Shown: piece after piece, positions 7,901-17,513 of the stretch
How positions within the stretch are numbered: position 1 is the stretch's first letter
How the letters are laid out: every line of letters begins with the position of its first letter
DNA from: an uncultured Flavobacteriales bacterium
GTDB lineage: Bacteria; Bacteroidota; Bacteroidia; Flavobacteriales; Crocinitomicaceae
Assembly (NCBI GenBank): GCA_946480085.1
Contig: CAMLHZ010000001.1
Location: forward strand, 62,001 to 126,000
Direction of reading: 5' to 3'
Length of the DNA: 64,000 nt
Translations under genes and position numbers: made by a program
Notes under the pieces: generated by a model
What the model was told of the DNA's origin: nothing
Databases searched by the model: none
The model's input: the letters and a program-made list of their open reading frames with translations, nothing else

Positions 7901-9913
7901 ATGTCTATTCTAGATTCTAAAATACCAGAAGGCCACATTTCAAGTAAGTGGACAGATTATAAAGATCATTTGAAATTGGTCGCACCAAACAACCGTCCGA
8001 AAATCGATATTATCGTTGTTGGAACAGGTTTGGCTGGAGCTTCCGCAGCAGCTTCATTTGGTGAAATGGGATACAACGTGAAAGCGTTCTGTTTCCAGGA
8101 TTCTCCACGTAGAGCGCACTCAATTGCAGCTCAGGGAGGTATCAACGCAGCAAAAAATTACCAAAACGACGGTGACTCGATCTTCCGTTTGTTTTACGAT
8201 ACGATTAAAGGTGGTGACTACCGTGCACGTGAGGCAAACGTTCATCGTTTAGCTGAAGTTTCTGGTAACATCATTGACCAATGTGTTGCTCAAGGTGTCC
8301 CTTTTGCACGCGATTACGGCGGATTGTTGGATAACCGTTCATTTGGTGGTACACAAGTTCAACGTACATTCTACGCAGCTGGACAAACTGGACAACAATT
8401 GTTGTTAGGTGCTTACTCAGCGCTTTCTCGTCAAATTGGATTGGGGAATGTAAAAATGTACAACCGTCACGAAATGCTTGATGTAGTTAAGGTAGACGGA
8501 AAAGCACGAGGAATTATCGCTCGTAACTTGATTACAGGTGAAATTGAGCGTCATTCTGCTCACGCAGTGATCCTTTGTACTGGTGGATACGGAAACGTTT
8601 ACTTCCTTTCTACAAATGCAATGGGTTCTAACGTAACAGCAGCATGGAAAGCGCACAAACGTGGAGCTTACTTTGCAAACCCTTGTTACGTACAAATTCA
8701 CCCAACTTGTATTCCGGTTCACGGAACAAATCAGTCGAAACTAACGTTGATGTCTGAGTCGTTACGTAACTCAGGACGTATTTGGGTTCCGAAGAAAAAA
8801 GAAGATGCTGAAGCAATTAGAGCTGGACAATTGAAACCAACTCAAATTGCAGAAGAAGATAGAGATTACTACCTGGAGCGTCGTTACCCAGCATTTGGTA
8901 ACTTGGTTCCACGTGACGTTGCTTCACGTGCTGCGAAAGAGCGTTGTGATGTTGGTTTTGGTATTGAGGCAAATGACACAAACGAAGGTGTTTACCTTGA
9001 TTTCTCTTCTGAGATTCGTTCAAAAGGAAAACAGGCAGCTCTAGTAGCTGGAGACCACAACCCTTCTGAGGAAAAAATCATGACCTTAGGAAAGGCTTGG
9101 GTGGAAGAGAAATACGGAAACTTGTTCCAGATGTATGAAAAAATTACAGACGAGAATCCATACGAAACTCCAATGAAGATTTACCCGGCAGTTCATTACA
9201 CAATGGGCGGTGTTTGGGTTGATTACAACTTACAATCAACAATTCCCGGATGTTTCGTTGCTGGAGAAGCAAACTTCTCTGATCATGGAGCAAACAGATT
9301 GGGAGCATCTGCTTTGATGCAAGGTTTGGCTGACGGTTACTTCGTATTGCCTTATACTGTTTCAGATTATTTAGCGAATGACATTCGTACTGGTAAAATC
9401 CCAACAGATTCTCCTGAATTTGACGAAGCAGAGAAAGCTGTTAAAGATCAAATCAATGCATTCTTAAACAACAACGGAACAAAATCAGTAGATCATTTCC
9501 ACAAGCGTTTGGGATTGATCATGTGGAATAAAGTTGGAATGGCGCGTAATGAGAAAGGCTTAACAGAAGCAATCTCAGAAATTGCAGCATTGAGAGATGA
9601 ATTCTACAAAGATGTTTTTGTACCTGGTGATGCAAATGAATTGAATCCTGAATTGGAGAAAGCACTTCGTGTTGCTGACTTCATGGAATTGGGTCAATTG
9701 ATGGCACGCGATGCTTTGCAACGTAAGGAATCTTGTGGTGGTCACTTCCGTGAGGAATATCAGGATGCTGAAGGTGAAACTTTGCGTGACGACGAGAACT
9801 TCAACTTTGTTGGAGCTTGGGAGTACAAAGGAATGGACATCAACCAATCTGAGTTACACAAGGAAGTATTGAAATACGAATACATTAAGATCGCAGCAAG
9901 AAATTATAAGTAA
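7901..9913 (+). CDS. sdhA: Succinate dehydrogenase / fumarate reductase flavoprotein subunit, 670 aa
   Basis: This subunit oxidises succinate to fumarate with covalently bound FAD on the membrane surface. The Rossmann motif is [14 protein letters not shown] (residues 37-50). The FAD-linking histidine is His73 in [15 protein letters not shown]. Substrate-binding and capping motifs are present ([20 protein letters not shown]), as is the [19 protein letters not shown] segment. Length is typical of the Bacteroidota/epsilon type, which lacks similarity to the long C-terminus of mitochondrial Sdh1. It is preceded by sdhC and followed by sdhB. The 89-base interval to sdhB is unusually long for an operon of this kind and holds a long hairpin. 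Confidence 0.97.
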   Translation: MSILDSKIPEGHISSKWTDYKDHLKLVAPNNRPKIDIIVVGTGLAGASAAASFGEMGYNVKAFCFQDSPRRAHSIAAQGGINAAKNYQNDGDSIFRLFYDTIKGGDYRAREANVHRLAEVSGNIIDQCVAQGVPFARDYGGLLDNRSFGGTQVQRTFYAAGQTGQQLLLGAYSALSRQIGLGNVKMYNRHEMLDVVKVDGKARGIIARNLITGEIERHSAHAVILCTGGYGNVYFLSTNAMGSNVTAAWKAHKRGAYFANPCYVQIHPTCIPVHGTNQSKLTLMSESLRNSGRIWVPKKKEDAEAIRAGQLKPTQIAEEDRDYYLERRYPAFGNLVPRDVASRAAKERCDVGFGIEANDTNEGVYLDFSSEIRSKGKQAALVAGDHNPSEEKIMTLGKAWVEEKYGNLFQMYEKITDENPYETPMKIYPAVHYTMGGVWVDYNLQSTIPGCFVAGEANFSDHGANRLGASALMQGLADGYFVLPYTVSDYLANDIRTGKIPTDSPEFDEAEKAVKDQINAFLNNNGTKSVDHFHKRLGLIMWNKVGMARNEKGLTEAISEIAALRDEFYKDVFVPGDANELNPELEKALRVADFMELGQLMARDALQRKESCGGHFREEYQDAEGETLRDDENFNFVGAWEYKGMDINQSELHKEVLKYEYIKIAARNYK

Positions 9914-9990
9914 TAGAGATCAGAAAATAGAGAATAGACAATAGGACGAAATCATTCCTATTTTCTAATTTCTAATCTCTATTTTCCCTA
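9914..9990. repeat. A/G-rich long hairpin between sdhA and sdhB
   Basis: The left arm (GAGATCAGAAAATAGAGAATAGA, then CAATAGGA) pairs imperfectly with the right arm (TCCTATTTTCTAATTTCTAATCTC region) across a short ACGAAATCAT loop. The purine-rich left arm and pyrimidine-rich right arm are like those of the element at 21626-21704. It fills the space between the sdhA stop and the sdhB start, inside the operon. It has no T-run, so it more likely affects mRNA stability or relative sdhA/sdhB expression than termination. Confidence 0.75.
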
Positions 9991-10002
9991 ACAATTAGAG
10001 TT

Positions 10003-10767
10003 ATGGCATCAAAAACAATAAATATTAACCTAAAGATTTGGCGTCAAAAGAACGCGAATTCTAAAGGAAGTATGGAAACATACAAATTGGATAATGTTTC
10101 TACGGATAGTTCTTTCCTTGAAATGTTGGATCAATTGAACGAACAATTGGTAAACGAACGTAAAGAGCCTGTTGCATTCGATCACGATTGTCGTGAAGGA
10201 ATTTGTGGAATGTGTTCATTGTTCATTAACGGTGAAGCTCACGGTCCGGATAGAGCAGTAACAACTTGTCAATTACACATGCGTAAGTTCAAGGATGGTG
10301 AAACTATTTACGTTGAGCCATGGAGAGCGAAAGCATTCCCTGTAATCAAGGATTTGGTTGTTGACAGAACTTCATTTGACCGTATTCAACAAGCTGGAGG
10401 GTTCGTTTCTGTAAACACTTCAGGACGTACGATGGATGCCAATGCCATTCCAATTGGAAAAGCAGAAGCAGACAAAGCATTCGAAGCGGCAACTTGTATT
10501 GGTTGTGGAGCTTGTGTTGCATCATGTAAAAATGCTTCTGCAATGCTTTTCGTTTCAGCGAAAGTATCTCAGCTGGCATTGTTGCCTCAAGGACAAGTTG
10601 AAGCGAAACAACGCGTATTGAACATGGTGAAACAAATGGATGAAGAAGGTTTTGGAAACTGTACAAACACTGGTGCTTGTGCTGTTGAATGTCCGAAAGA
10701 AATTTCATTGGAGAATATTGCACGCATGAACAGAGAGTTCCTTTCTGCAATGCTTACAGCAGAATAA
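10003..10767 (+). CDS. sdhB: Succinate dehydrogenase iron-sulfur subunit, 254 aa
   Basis: This subunit passes electrons from FADH2 in SdhA to the hemes in SdhC through three iron-sulfur clusters. All ligands are visible. The [2Fe-2S] cysteines are 63, 68, 71 and 89 (CREGICGMC and TTCQ). The [4Fe-4S] cysteines are 165, 168 and 171 (CIGCGAC). The [3Fe-4S] site uses Cys175, Cys220/226 and Cys230 ([12 protein letters not shown]); the exact pairing is inferred from the family. Length is normal. It is the last gene of the operon and is followed by a short palindromic repeat and a strong terminator. Confidence 0.97.
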   Translation: MASKTININLKIWRQKNANSKGSMETYKLDNVSTDSSFLEMLDQLNEQLVNERKEPVAFDHDCREGICGMCSLFINGEAHGPDRAVTTCQLHMRKFKDGETIYVEPWRAKAFPVIKDLVVDRTSFDRIQQAGGFVSVNTSGRTMDANAIPIGKAEADKAFEAATCIGCGACVASCKNASAMLFVSAKVSQLALLPQGQVEAKQRVLNMVKQMDEEGFGNCTNTGACAVECPKEISLENIARMNREFLSAMLTAE

Positions 10768-10769
10768 CG

Positions 10770-10792
10770 GCACAGGATTACAAATCCTGCGC
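10770..10792. repeat. GGATTACAAATCC palindromic repeat, copy 1
   Basis: CAGGATT-ACA-AATCCTG forms a perfect 7-bp stem within GCACAGGATTACAAATCC, starting two bases after the sdhB stop. A second, slightly diverged copy lies at 15320-15342, also within a few bases of a stop codon. It is a short dispersed intergenic repeat. Confidence 0.7.
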
Positions 10793-10807
10793 AGCTTTAT
10801 AAAATTC

Positions 10808-10841
10808 AAAAGGTCCTTCCGTAAATACGAGAGGACCTTTT
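10808..10841 (+). terminator. Rho-independent terminator of the sdh operon
   Basis: AAAAGGTCCT and AGGACCTTTTTT form a stem around a 14-base loop, with a T-run directly behind. It lies about 45 bases after the sdhB stop. Confidence 0.85.
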
Positions 10842-11118
10842 TTAGTTGTGTTACGCTTGAGAAAGCAAATATGAAAAAAATTCAGATTTTCGTAGCACCA
10901 ACGTTTTACCTAAAAGCACATGAAAACTCCCAGTTTCTCGTTATTAAGACTATACTCCATTATACCTAAAACAAATCTTCGCTAACAAGAAACAAAGTGG
11001 GGGCACTCCTGCAAAGAGCTCGGAAACATCTATGCAGGAACACTCGAACTTACAATATGTAAATTAACTGAACAACGAGTTGAGGAGAATGACAAAAAAA
11101 TGTCGGAGAAACCAGTTT
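10842..11118. other. Intergenic region without a recognisable gene
   Basis: This stretch lies between the sdh terminator and the convergent gene ending at 11119. It contains only short open frames. One plus-strand frame ends in KLTEQRVEENDKKMSEK but overlaps the stop of the opposite gene and has no good start. I see no tRNA, repeat array or promoter. It may hold the remains of a decayed gene, but I cannot identify one. Confidence 0.4.
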
Positions 11119-13287
11119 TTACTCTACAGCTTTAAGAACAAACCACACCATTGGACGCATTTTCTCGCCGTCAAGTGTCAGTTCAGGGAACTCTAATCTG
11201 AACTCTCCTTTTCTACTTGCTTTTAATGTTTGCGTTCCTATTGCTTCCATGGTATTCCAATCGTACCAAGTGATGGTATAACTGCTTTTAGGAAGCAAAT
11301 CAGAAACATAAAGCATTTTTCCGTCTTCCCAGCTAATAGTAGTGAGCGTATCAAAAGGTGCATTCGGATTTTGCTGTAAGGATTTCATCTCCGGAGTTGC
11401 CGACATAGTATACGAATTGTATGTTCTATTCAATACAAAACCAGCAGCGCTTTTCTTATCACCAGCAATGTAATACTCTGTTTCCTTGGTCGCCTTTTTG
11501 ATTTTTCTGGTGTGCTTTTCCGCTTGTCGACCTTGCATCCAGGTTCCATTCGAATTTTGAAGAACCTCAATTACCGCAGGATTATTCATCCACTTTTCCG
11601 CCACAACAGTTCCCGGCCACGCAATTCTTGTATCGCGTTTTTCGTCCTGAAACATTCCTTCCCAGGCAAAAAGTCCCGTACAACCCGTGAAACCAACGGT
11701 TCTGACATCAATGTTATGCGGTGTGAAATTTGACGCTTCATTTGCACCGATAGCATCAGAAACTGAACCTTGCTCAAAATGCATAACCGGTTTTCCGTAA
11801 GCCGCCCAAAAATCAACATTTTTCTGATAGAAGGAATTTTCACCTTCACTTACCTGAGTTCCTCTTCCATCTCTAGTAATAATCAGGCGGAACGGTTCAT
11901 TCTTATACGTACTGTATCCAACTACATCAATGTTTTTCAGTTGTGCACTTGGATCCAAAATCTTACTTGCAACCGGATCCAGATAATGAATGGTATTGTC
12001 GTAAGTATGCAAACCAATCAAGTGATCCTTATGCTGCATGTTCACTTTTATGTATTGCGACATTCGATCATTATAAGTTAGCAATGCCTTACGAACAATT
12101 TCTCCATGCTCATCACTTAACATTTCATAAGACGCTCCGGGAAAATACTGATCCAAATGCCATGATTCACTCAAAAATTCGAACATCATGATACTCGTGG
12201 AATAACCGTAACGCGAAATATAATAGCGCATGCGTTGTTCGTGAAACTTCAAATCCTCTTCATCCAAAAACATTTGATGTGGTTGTTTTCCAACTGAATC
12301 ATTGTAACAGTAAGGCAAGAATGGATCATTCTCATTGTATTTGTACGTTTTGTCACCATCCCATTCATAATGACTAAAATCCCAGATCGCAGAAGCATAC
12401 TGCCCGTAGTTCATGAGTGGCTCCTGAAACAGGAAATTGAAGTTAATCATCATATCGTTCTTCTCACAAAAATCCAATAAACGATCCTGCTCCCACGCAT
12501 AATGCAAACGGTTGTAATAGTTCCCTTTTTCCTCAAATTCGATCAAACTTGACCACGCTGTTTGAGCAACACGGAAATAATGTCCACCTAGTTTGTGATA
12601 ATCGCTAATATCCTTGTGATAAGCCATCCAATCCTGCACACTAGCAGCTTTGTTCGTTTTACCCGGACTTACGTTGTATGAATCTACTCCATTGACAGGA
12701 GCAATCAGATTGTGTCCAATTGGAAGAATGATCTTATTATCTAACTGAATATTGCGTTGATTTGGGTGAAGCGTTGTAAAACCGTGTGCATCGCTTTCTA
12801 TTACGGTAAAATTCAGTTTATCCGAACTCAACACTTCTTTTCCGTGTATTTTGAGTACTGCGCTGTACATCCACTCACCTGTTTTGGTTGGACAAAAGCG
12901 CACTCTGAATGGGTTTTTGGTGGTTAATTCTACCCAATCATTTTTTCGCACATTGCGTTCATAATCTACAAAGTAGAAGGCATCAACAGGCTGCACAAAT
13001 CCGGATTCTACGTGAGTAAAAGAGTACTGAACATCCACTTCCCATTCTAAAAAGGGGTTTAATTTATCTTCCGTTTCAACTTTCTTCAGAAAATTAGTGA
13101 TCTGTTCCTGAAAATTTTGAGGAATGGTTAACCCAAACTCCAATTTCTTATTCAGTAATACTTCATTGGTATTTGAATAATTCAACACTTCAGGTTGCAG
13201 CTTGCTAACCACAGGAATGGTGGTTGTTTGTGCAAAAAGACAAGAACCAGCAAAAAGGAAAAAAGAAAAAACCAAATAAAACTTCAT
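11119..13287 (-). CDS. DUF5060-type glycoside-hydrolase-like secreted protein, 722 aa
   Basis: I start the protein at the second Met (13287), because MKFYLVFSFFLFAGSCLFAQ is then a clean signal peptide; the longer frame adds seven residues. Residues of about 70-165 form a beta-sandwich of the DUF5060 kind that precedes the catalytic barrel in several Bacteroidota glycosidases (PFRVRFCPTKTGEWMYSAVL is typical). Residues of about 170-560 look like a TIM barrel (GGHYFRVAQTAWSSL, HLIGLHTYD). Two glutamates sit where acid/base and nucleophile are expected: near residue 369 (FEFLSESWH) and 504 (VMHFEQGSVSD). A beta-rich domain closes the protein. The substrate is unknown, and no polysaccharide-utilisation locus surrounds it. 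Confidence 0.78.
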   Translation of the reverse strand: MKFYLVFSFFLFAGSCLFAQTTTIPVVSKLQPEVLNYSNTNEVLLNKKLEFGLTIPQNFQEQITNFLKKVETEDKLNPFLEWEVDVQYSFTHVESGFVQPVDAFYFVDYERNVRKNDWVELTTKNPFRVRFCPTKTGEWMYSAVLKIHGKEVLSSDKLNFTVIESDAHGFTTLHPNQRNIQLDNKIILPIGHNLIAPVNGVDSYNVSPGKTNKAASVQDWMAYHKDISDYHKLGGHYFRVAQTAWSSLIEFEEKGNYYNRLHYAWEQDRLLDFCEKNDMMINFNFLFQEPLMNYGQYASAIWDFSHYEWDGDKTYKYNENDPFLPYCYNDSVGKQPHQMFLDEEDLKFHEQRMRYYISRYGYSTSIMMFEFLSESWHLDQYFPGASYEMLSDEHGEIVRKALLTYNDRMSQYIKVNMQHKDHLIGLHTYDNTIHYLDPVASKILDPSAQLKNIDVVGYSTYKNEPFRLIITRDGRGTQVSEGENSFYQKNVDFWAAYGKPVMHFEQGSVSDAIGANEASNFTPHNIDVRTVGFTGCTGLFAWEGMFQDEKRDTRIAWPGTVVAEKWMNNPAVIEVLQNSNGTWMQGRQAEKHTRKIKKATKETEYYIAGDKKSAAGFVLNRTYNSYTMSATPEMKSLQQNPNAPFDTLTTISWEDGKMLYVSDLLPKSSYTITWYDWNTMEAIGTQTLKASRKGEFRLEFPELTLDGEKMRPMVWFVLKAVE

Positions 13288-13399
13288 TCTGAAAAAATTA
13301 AATTCCAATCAATGTGAAAGCGGTTAGCATCGGATTGAGGATAAATTAGAACGCTAACCTAAAGATAAATACGCTCCAATTCCTCAAAATCTTAACAAA

Positions 13400-13431
13400 T
13401 TTTTTGATTTCATAAAGTTTTCTTAAATTAG
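13400..13431 (+). promoter_or_regulatory. Promoter of the PA-domain protein gene
   Basis: TTTTTTG at 13400-13406 and TAAATTAG at 13424-13431 are 17 bases apart. The first matches the -33 TTTG box and the second matches TAnnTTTG with one mismatch. The start codon follows at 13455. Confidence 0.5.
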
Positions 13432-13454
13432 CCTGTCTTTAATTTACTTATGTT

Positions 13455-15206
13455 ATGAAAAAACTTTTACTCACTTTGGGTATTGTGGGGCTTGGATTTG
13501 CCTCAAAAGCCCAAATTATCTTCCAAGTGGAAGAGCCGGCTCCAATTGCTGGATTCTACGATTTTGAGGTCGCAACGACAGGTTGGGGTCTTTCTAGTTT
13601 ATCTGGAATTTACGTATTAGATACTGTTAAAGTATACAACGATGGAGTATCTACAGGAGTAAACGCTCAGGGAAATCCTGTGCACGCAAACGGATGTAAC
13701 GCTGCACCAGCTGGAAGTTTAGCAGGAAAAATTGCTTTGGTTTTCCGTGGTGATGGTACTGCTAATGCTAACAATGGAGCTTGTGAATTTGGTTTGAAAG
13801 CGTACAACGCTCAACAAGCTGGAGCTGTTGCTGTGATCATTGTAAACCGTGAAGAACAAGTTGCTGGAATGGCTGCAGGTACGAACGGAGGAATGGTTAC
13901 TATCCCTGTAATCATGGTTGGTCTTTCAACTGGTCAGTCAATCTTAAATTCAATTGGTGGTGGTGACGATGTAGTTGCTTTCATTGGTGACAAAACTGGA
14001 TTGTTCGATAACGACATGTCTGTTTTTGACAACTCTTCTTTCCGTGCTGATTTCGGGTCTTTCCCATTGGCTTTGGCACAAGATGCAACTGAATTGTCTG
14101 TTCCGGTTGGAGCATGGGTTTACAACTACGGTGCTTTGGATCAAACAGGAGCTACACTTACAGCTACTGTTGATCATGGAACTGAAGTTTACAACGAGGT
14201 TTCTGCACCATTCGCTTTGGATGCTGGTGACTCAGTTTACGTTACTTTCCCTGATTTCTCTATGCCATCTTACACAACTGGAGAGTACATTATCAACTAC
14301 GATTTAGCACTTACTGTTGCTGATGAAGCTGCAGTTGATAACACAGTTACAAGTAACTTCTTCTTAACAGATTCTACATACTCTTACGCTCGTTTAGACG
14401 GTATGGGTGATGTTGCAAAAGATGGTTTCTACCGTTCTTCTACTTTACCAACAGGTGAATTCCAAAGCTGTATCTTGTTCCGTGATCCAAACGCTAGCCG
14501 TTTGAGAACTGACGGATTGTGGTATGGTGGTATTACAGTTGGAGTAGCTGATACTTCAACTATTAACATTGAAGATCAATTGATCGAAGGATACATCTTC
14601 GAGTGGGATGATACTTGGACAAGTGCTGCTGATGCAACATATACTGCTTTGAACTCTGTTGCTCAAGGTGACGTTGCATTCCTTCCAGGTATGGAAGAGC
14701 AAACTGTTTTCATTCCTTTTGATGACATGTTCCAATTCCAGGACAACCAAAATTACTTAGCTTGTATCGTTTCTTATACAAACGAGATCTACCACGCAAT
14801 GGATACTAAATCTATTTATGATTTCAACATTGCTGAAAACAATATTCCACGTTTCCCAATTAAAACTGGACCAGATGCAGCAAACTACAATCCAAACGGA
14901 TTTGGTATCGCAGGTTCTATCGTAATTAACGTTGGAACAGATTTGACTGTTGCTGAAAACACTTTAGAGTCTACAGCTTACCCTAACCCATCTAAAGATG
15001 TGGTTACTGTAAAAGTTAACGCTAGCGGTAAAGGAACATTGAAAGTAACGGATATGGCTGGACGTACAGTTTCAACTCAAGAAATTACAGTTGAAGGTGG
15101 AAAATTCACTACAAACGTTGCTGGAATGAATGCTGGATCTTACGTATTCAACATTGATTTTGCTAATGGAACAGCTACTCACTTCAATGTAGTAGTTACT
15201 AAATAG
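13455..15206 (+). CDS. PA-domain T9SS-secreted protein, 583 aa
   Basis: The protein has a signal peptide (MKKLLLTLGIVGLGFASKAQ) and a protease-associated domain at about residues 60-180 (GKIALVFRGDG, CEFGLKAYNAQQAGAVAVIIVN, TIPVIMVGLSTGQSIL). Beta-rich CARDB-like segments follow (about 200-310), and a type A T9SS sorting domain closes the protein (about 505-583, AYPNPSKDVVTVKVNASGKG, ending HFNVVVTK). No protease catalytic domain is present, so the PA domain probably mediates binding. Many codons end in T or A with strong bias (GGT, GCT, TCT, CGT), as in sdhA and sdhB, which suggests high expression. It has its own promoter and terminator and is monocistronic. Precise function unknown. Confidence 0.8.
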   Translation: MKKLLLTLGIVGLGFASKAQIIFQVEEPAPIAGFYDFEVATTGWGLSSLSGIYVLDTVKVYNDGVSTGVNAQGNPVHANGCNAAPAGSLAGKIALVFRGDGTANANNGACEFGLKAYNAQQAGAVAVIIVNREEQVAGMAAGTNGGMVTIPVIMVGLSTGQSILNSIGGGDDVVAFIGDKTGLFDNDMSVFDNSSFRADFGSFPLALAQDATELSVPVGAWVYNYGALDQTGATLTATVDHGTEVYNEVSAPFALDAGDSVYVTFPDFSMPSYTTGEYIINYDLALTVADEAAVDNTVTSNFFLTDSTYSYARLDGMGDVAKDGFYRSSTLPTGEFQSCILFRDPNASRLRTDGLWYGGITVGVADTSTINIEDQLIEGYIFEWDDTWTSAADATYTALNSVAQGDVAFLPGMEEQTVFIPFDDMFQFQDNQNYLACIVSYTNEIYHAMDTKSIYDFNIAENNIPRFPIKTGPDAANYNPNGFGIAGSIVINVGTDLTVAENTLESTAYPNPSKDVVTVKVNASGKGTLKVTDMAGRTVSTQEITVEGGKFTTNVAGMNAGSYVFNIDFANGTATHFNVVVTK

Positions 15207-15231
15207 TAGAATATACTTTTAAATTTTGAAG

Positions 15232-15262
15232 AAAGGGCTTCTCGGAAACGAGGAGCCTTTTT
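15232..15262 (+). terminator. Rho-independent terminator after the PA-domain gene
   Basis: AAAGGGCTTCTCG and CGAGGAGCCTTTTTT pair around a GAAA loop with a T-run behind. This is a strong, classical terminator for the plus-strand gene ending at 15206. Confidence 0.9.
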
Positions 15263-15319
15263 TGTTTCGCACTTTCCGCTGCGGCGGACTTGATGACCTC
15301 AACGAAATTCATACAATGA

Positions 15320-15342
15320 GCGGAGGATTACAAATTCTGTGC
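15320..15342. repeat. GGATTACAAATCC palindromic repeat, copy 2
   Basis: GCGGAGGATTACAAATTCTG, extended by TGC, matches the copy at 10770-10792 at 18 or more of 23 positions. It ends three bases from the stop codon of the minus-strand gene at 15346. A separate small palindrome (TCCGC-TGCG-GCGGA) lies just before it at about 15272-15285. The space between these two convergent genes is thus mostly made of repeat pieces and a terminator. Confidence 0.65.
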
Positions 15343-15345
15343 TGA

Positions 15346-17454
15346 CTAGTCCTTATACATCATTCCGTATGGCAGAACGGGTTCATCTTTCGTGTAGAAA
15401 TAACCCATTGCTTTTCCATTGAAAGGTTCAATTTCGCCGCTGTCATAAACCACAAAAGCACTTGATCCGATGGTTACTTTATAAGCTGATGCAAAATCTA
15501 TTCGTTGCATACTTAGCGCAATCTCGCTCTTCATCCACATATCGAAATCAATGCTTTTTTGAATATTGACATAGTAGGTGATTCTATTACCGTTTTCTTT
15601 AAAAACATTATCGAATAAAACTTTCAGGTAGGCATGATTATAAAAATCATCACCGCTGAGCTCAATATATGTGCTTGAATTGACGTTTTGAGTTGTTGAA
15701 ACAACATTCCAGCTCAAAACACTAAAACAGCTATCGAGAAGCGCTCTTTTGCCCTCAAACAGCGTTTGTGGAAGTTCCATGTGATAAATAAACACGCTTG
15801 ACGTATCTCCGGTTGGCGTAAGTGGCCAATTCTTATTCATGTAGTGGTGGTAAGCCAACAACCTTTCAGCTGCTTTCAAACGTTTTGCCAATTCTTGTTT
15901 TTTTACCAAATACGGTTTCTGTTCTATATAAAAACCATTCACCGTTCTGCTTATTAAATACTGCTTTAGTTCTAGACTTTCTTCTTTAGAAACAGAAGGT
16001 AATTTCGGGAACTGAAAAACGCCCATTGCATCAGATTTGAACCCTTTCTCATAATAATACTTCTTTGTAAGTTGACCAGTACTGTCTTGTTCTGTCCATG
16101 TACCGTTCAATGAATCATTTACATATTCACATCTCGACTTCAAAATACCGGTTGAATAAAAATAGGATTCCGAACTAATCTTATTCACGCGTTCAAGCTT
16201 GTATTCGAAATTCCCATTTTCGTAATAACGATAGACCGTTTGGTCGGTTTTACCCGAATCAAAATTTGTCTTATTAAAGGATTTAAGTTGATGGGAAGGA
16301 TAATAATCTCTGATTTCCTGCGAAGTAAAACTTCCCGTTGGAGTGAGATTGATCCGAGAAAGAGTGCCATCTTCAAAAAACTCGGCCACCAATGTGTCGT
16401 TCTTTGGTCTGAGATAGATCTTTGACTTTAGTAAACCGGATGGATAATAAGTGAAATTCTCGGTTTTCTCGCTCGGACCATGTGCATAAACGATATGCTC
16501 TTTTACCTTGCCGTCTGGATAATATTCCGTCTGAAAACCAAGACCATTTTTTTCAATCTTGCGCTCATAGCTTTGGATTCCGGATTCGAAAAACCGCTTC
16601 TCATGTCCAGTAGGCCACCAATATTGTTCGCCGTACTCAATGGTGGAAGCTACCTTTCCATTATCGTAGTATTCTATCCAGTTTCCAACGGCAATTCCAT
16701 TTTCAAAAGAGCGTTTGGCGAACAACTTGCCGTTCGGATGGTGATAGACAAAGTCTCCGTTCGCTGCTCCATTGGCATAGCATCCCCGTTGAATTTCAAC
16801 TCCGTTTTCACCGTAAAACAAATACTTACCATGCTGAGAAGGAAAATTATTAGGACTATCACTAACAATCAAGTGATGCTCGGCAATACTCATCACTCTT
16901 CCATTCGGATAATACATCGTTTCGGTTCCAAACTGCGCAGATACATCGCAATAACCTTCGGCATCAATTACATGTTCAGGACGAGCTGCGTAACCCGCTT
17001 TCACCAATTCTTCGTTCTGAAAATTCCGGAAATATCTAACCTGATAGATCTTTCCCTGGCGATAATTCTCCTCCTTCCAACAGCGTTTACCTTCATTATT
17101 AAGATAGAAGATCTGTTTCAATTCCAAATTACTTCCATCTTGTTTGTAGATCAACTGAGCAATTATAGAATCCTTTTTTACGCGCTTGAATTCAGAATAG
17201 GTTTGTGATGTTCCTAAAACGTAACATTTCTCAACCTGCAGCTGTCCGTTTTTGAACTCACGGTACTCATAGGGCTTACCGTTAGCATCTTTGGAACAAA
17301 CTCCTTCACGCAGCTGCTTTTGATCGTAATTCTGATAAAAACTGCAGAAGTAATAAAGCCCGCCTTTTTTCTGATAAGGATCAAAACCGCACTCTTGAGA
17401 GAACAGATTCACGCTAAAAACAAACGGAAGTATAACGGTATAGATGAATTTCAC
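15346..17454 (-). CDS. MORN/YwqK-repeat secreted protein A, 702 aa
   Basis: A signal peptide (MKFIYTVILPFVFSVNLFSQ) is followed by a cysteine-containing start (ECGFDPYQKKGGLYYFCSFY). Between about residues 45 and 470 the sequence is a long series of MORN_2/YwqK-type units of the form xYYxNGxxxxxxxY (MYYPNGRVMS, YDNGKVASTIEYG, YYPDGKVKEHIVY, YPSGLLKSKIY). The last 230 residues are different, with a helical segment (LVKKQELAKRLKAAERLLAYH) and a mixed C-terminal domain. Despite the common database label YwqK family antitoxin, nothing here indicates a toxin-antitoxin system: the protein is exported. It shares the whole architecture with the next gene upstream (17514-19643), about 60 bases away, and is its tandem paralogue. 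Function unknown. Confidence 0.85.
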   Translation of the reverse strand: MKFIYTVILPFVFSVNLFSQECGFDPYQKKGGLYYFCSFYQNYDQKQLREGVCSKDANGKPYEYREFKNGQLQVEKCYVLGTSQTYSEFKRVKKDSIIAQLIYKQDGSNLELKQIFYLNNEGKRCWKEENYRQGKIYQVRYFRNFQNEELVKAGYAARPEHVIDAEGYCDVSAQFGTETMYYPNGRVMSIAEHHLIVSDSPNNFPSQHGKYLFYGENGVEIQRGCYANGAANGDFVYHHPNGKLFAKRSFENGIAVGNWIEYYDNGKVASTIEYGEQYWWPTGHEKRFFESGIQSYERKIEKNGLGFQTEYYPDGKVKEHIVYAHGPSEKTENFTYYPSGLLKSKIYLRPKNDTLVAEFFEDGTLSRINLTPTGSFTSQEIRDYYPSHQLKSFNKTNFDSGKTDQTVYRYYENGNFEYKLERVNKISSESYFYSTGILKSRCEYVNDSLNGTWTEQDSTGQLTKKYYYEKGFKSDAMGVFQFPKLPSVSKEESLELKQYLISRTVNGFYIEQKPYLVKKQELAKRLKAAERLLAYHHYMNKNWPLTPTGDTSSVFIYHMELPQTLFEGKRALLDSCFSVLSWNVVSTTQNVNSSTYIELSGDDFYNHAYLKVLFDNVFKENGNRITYYVNIQKSIDFDMWMKSEIALSMQRIDFASAYKVTIGSSAFVVYDSGEIEPFNGKAMGYFYTKDEPVLPYGMMYKD

Positions 17455-17513
17455 TTTTCTGTAATTACCCGCAAAAGTACAATTGATGAAACAATAGGTT
17501 CAGAGCATGAAAC

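Noticed and set aside
9710..9735. TGGCACG...TTGCA sigma54-like match inside sdhA
   Set aside because: Spacing between the two boxes is too long and the site is inside a conserved coding region.
16480..17208. Plus-strand 242-residue frame
   Set aside because: It lies entirely antisense to the MORN protein A gene, has no signal or domain, and its low-complexity composition reflects the repeats on the other strand.
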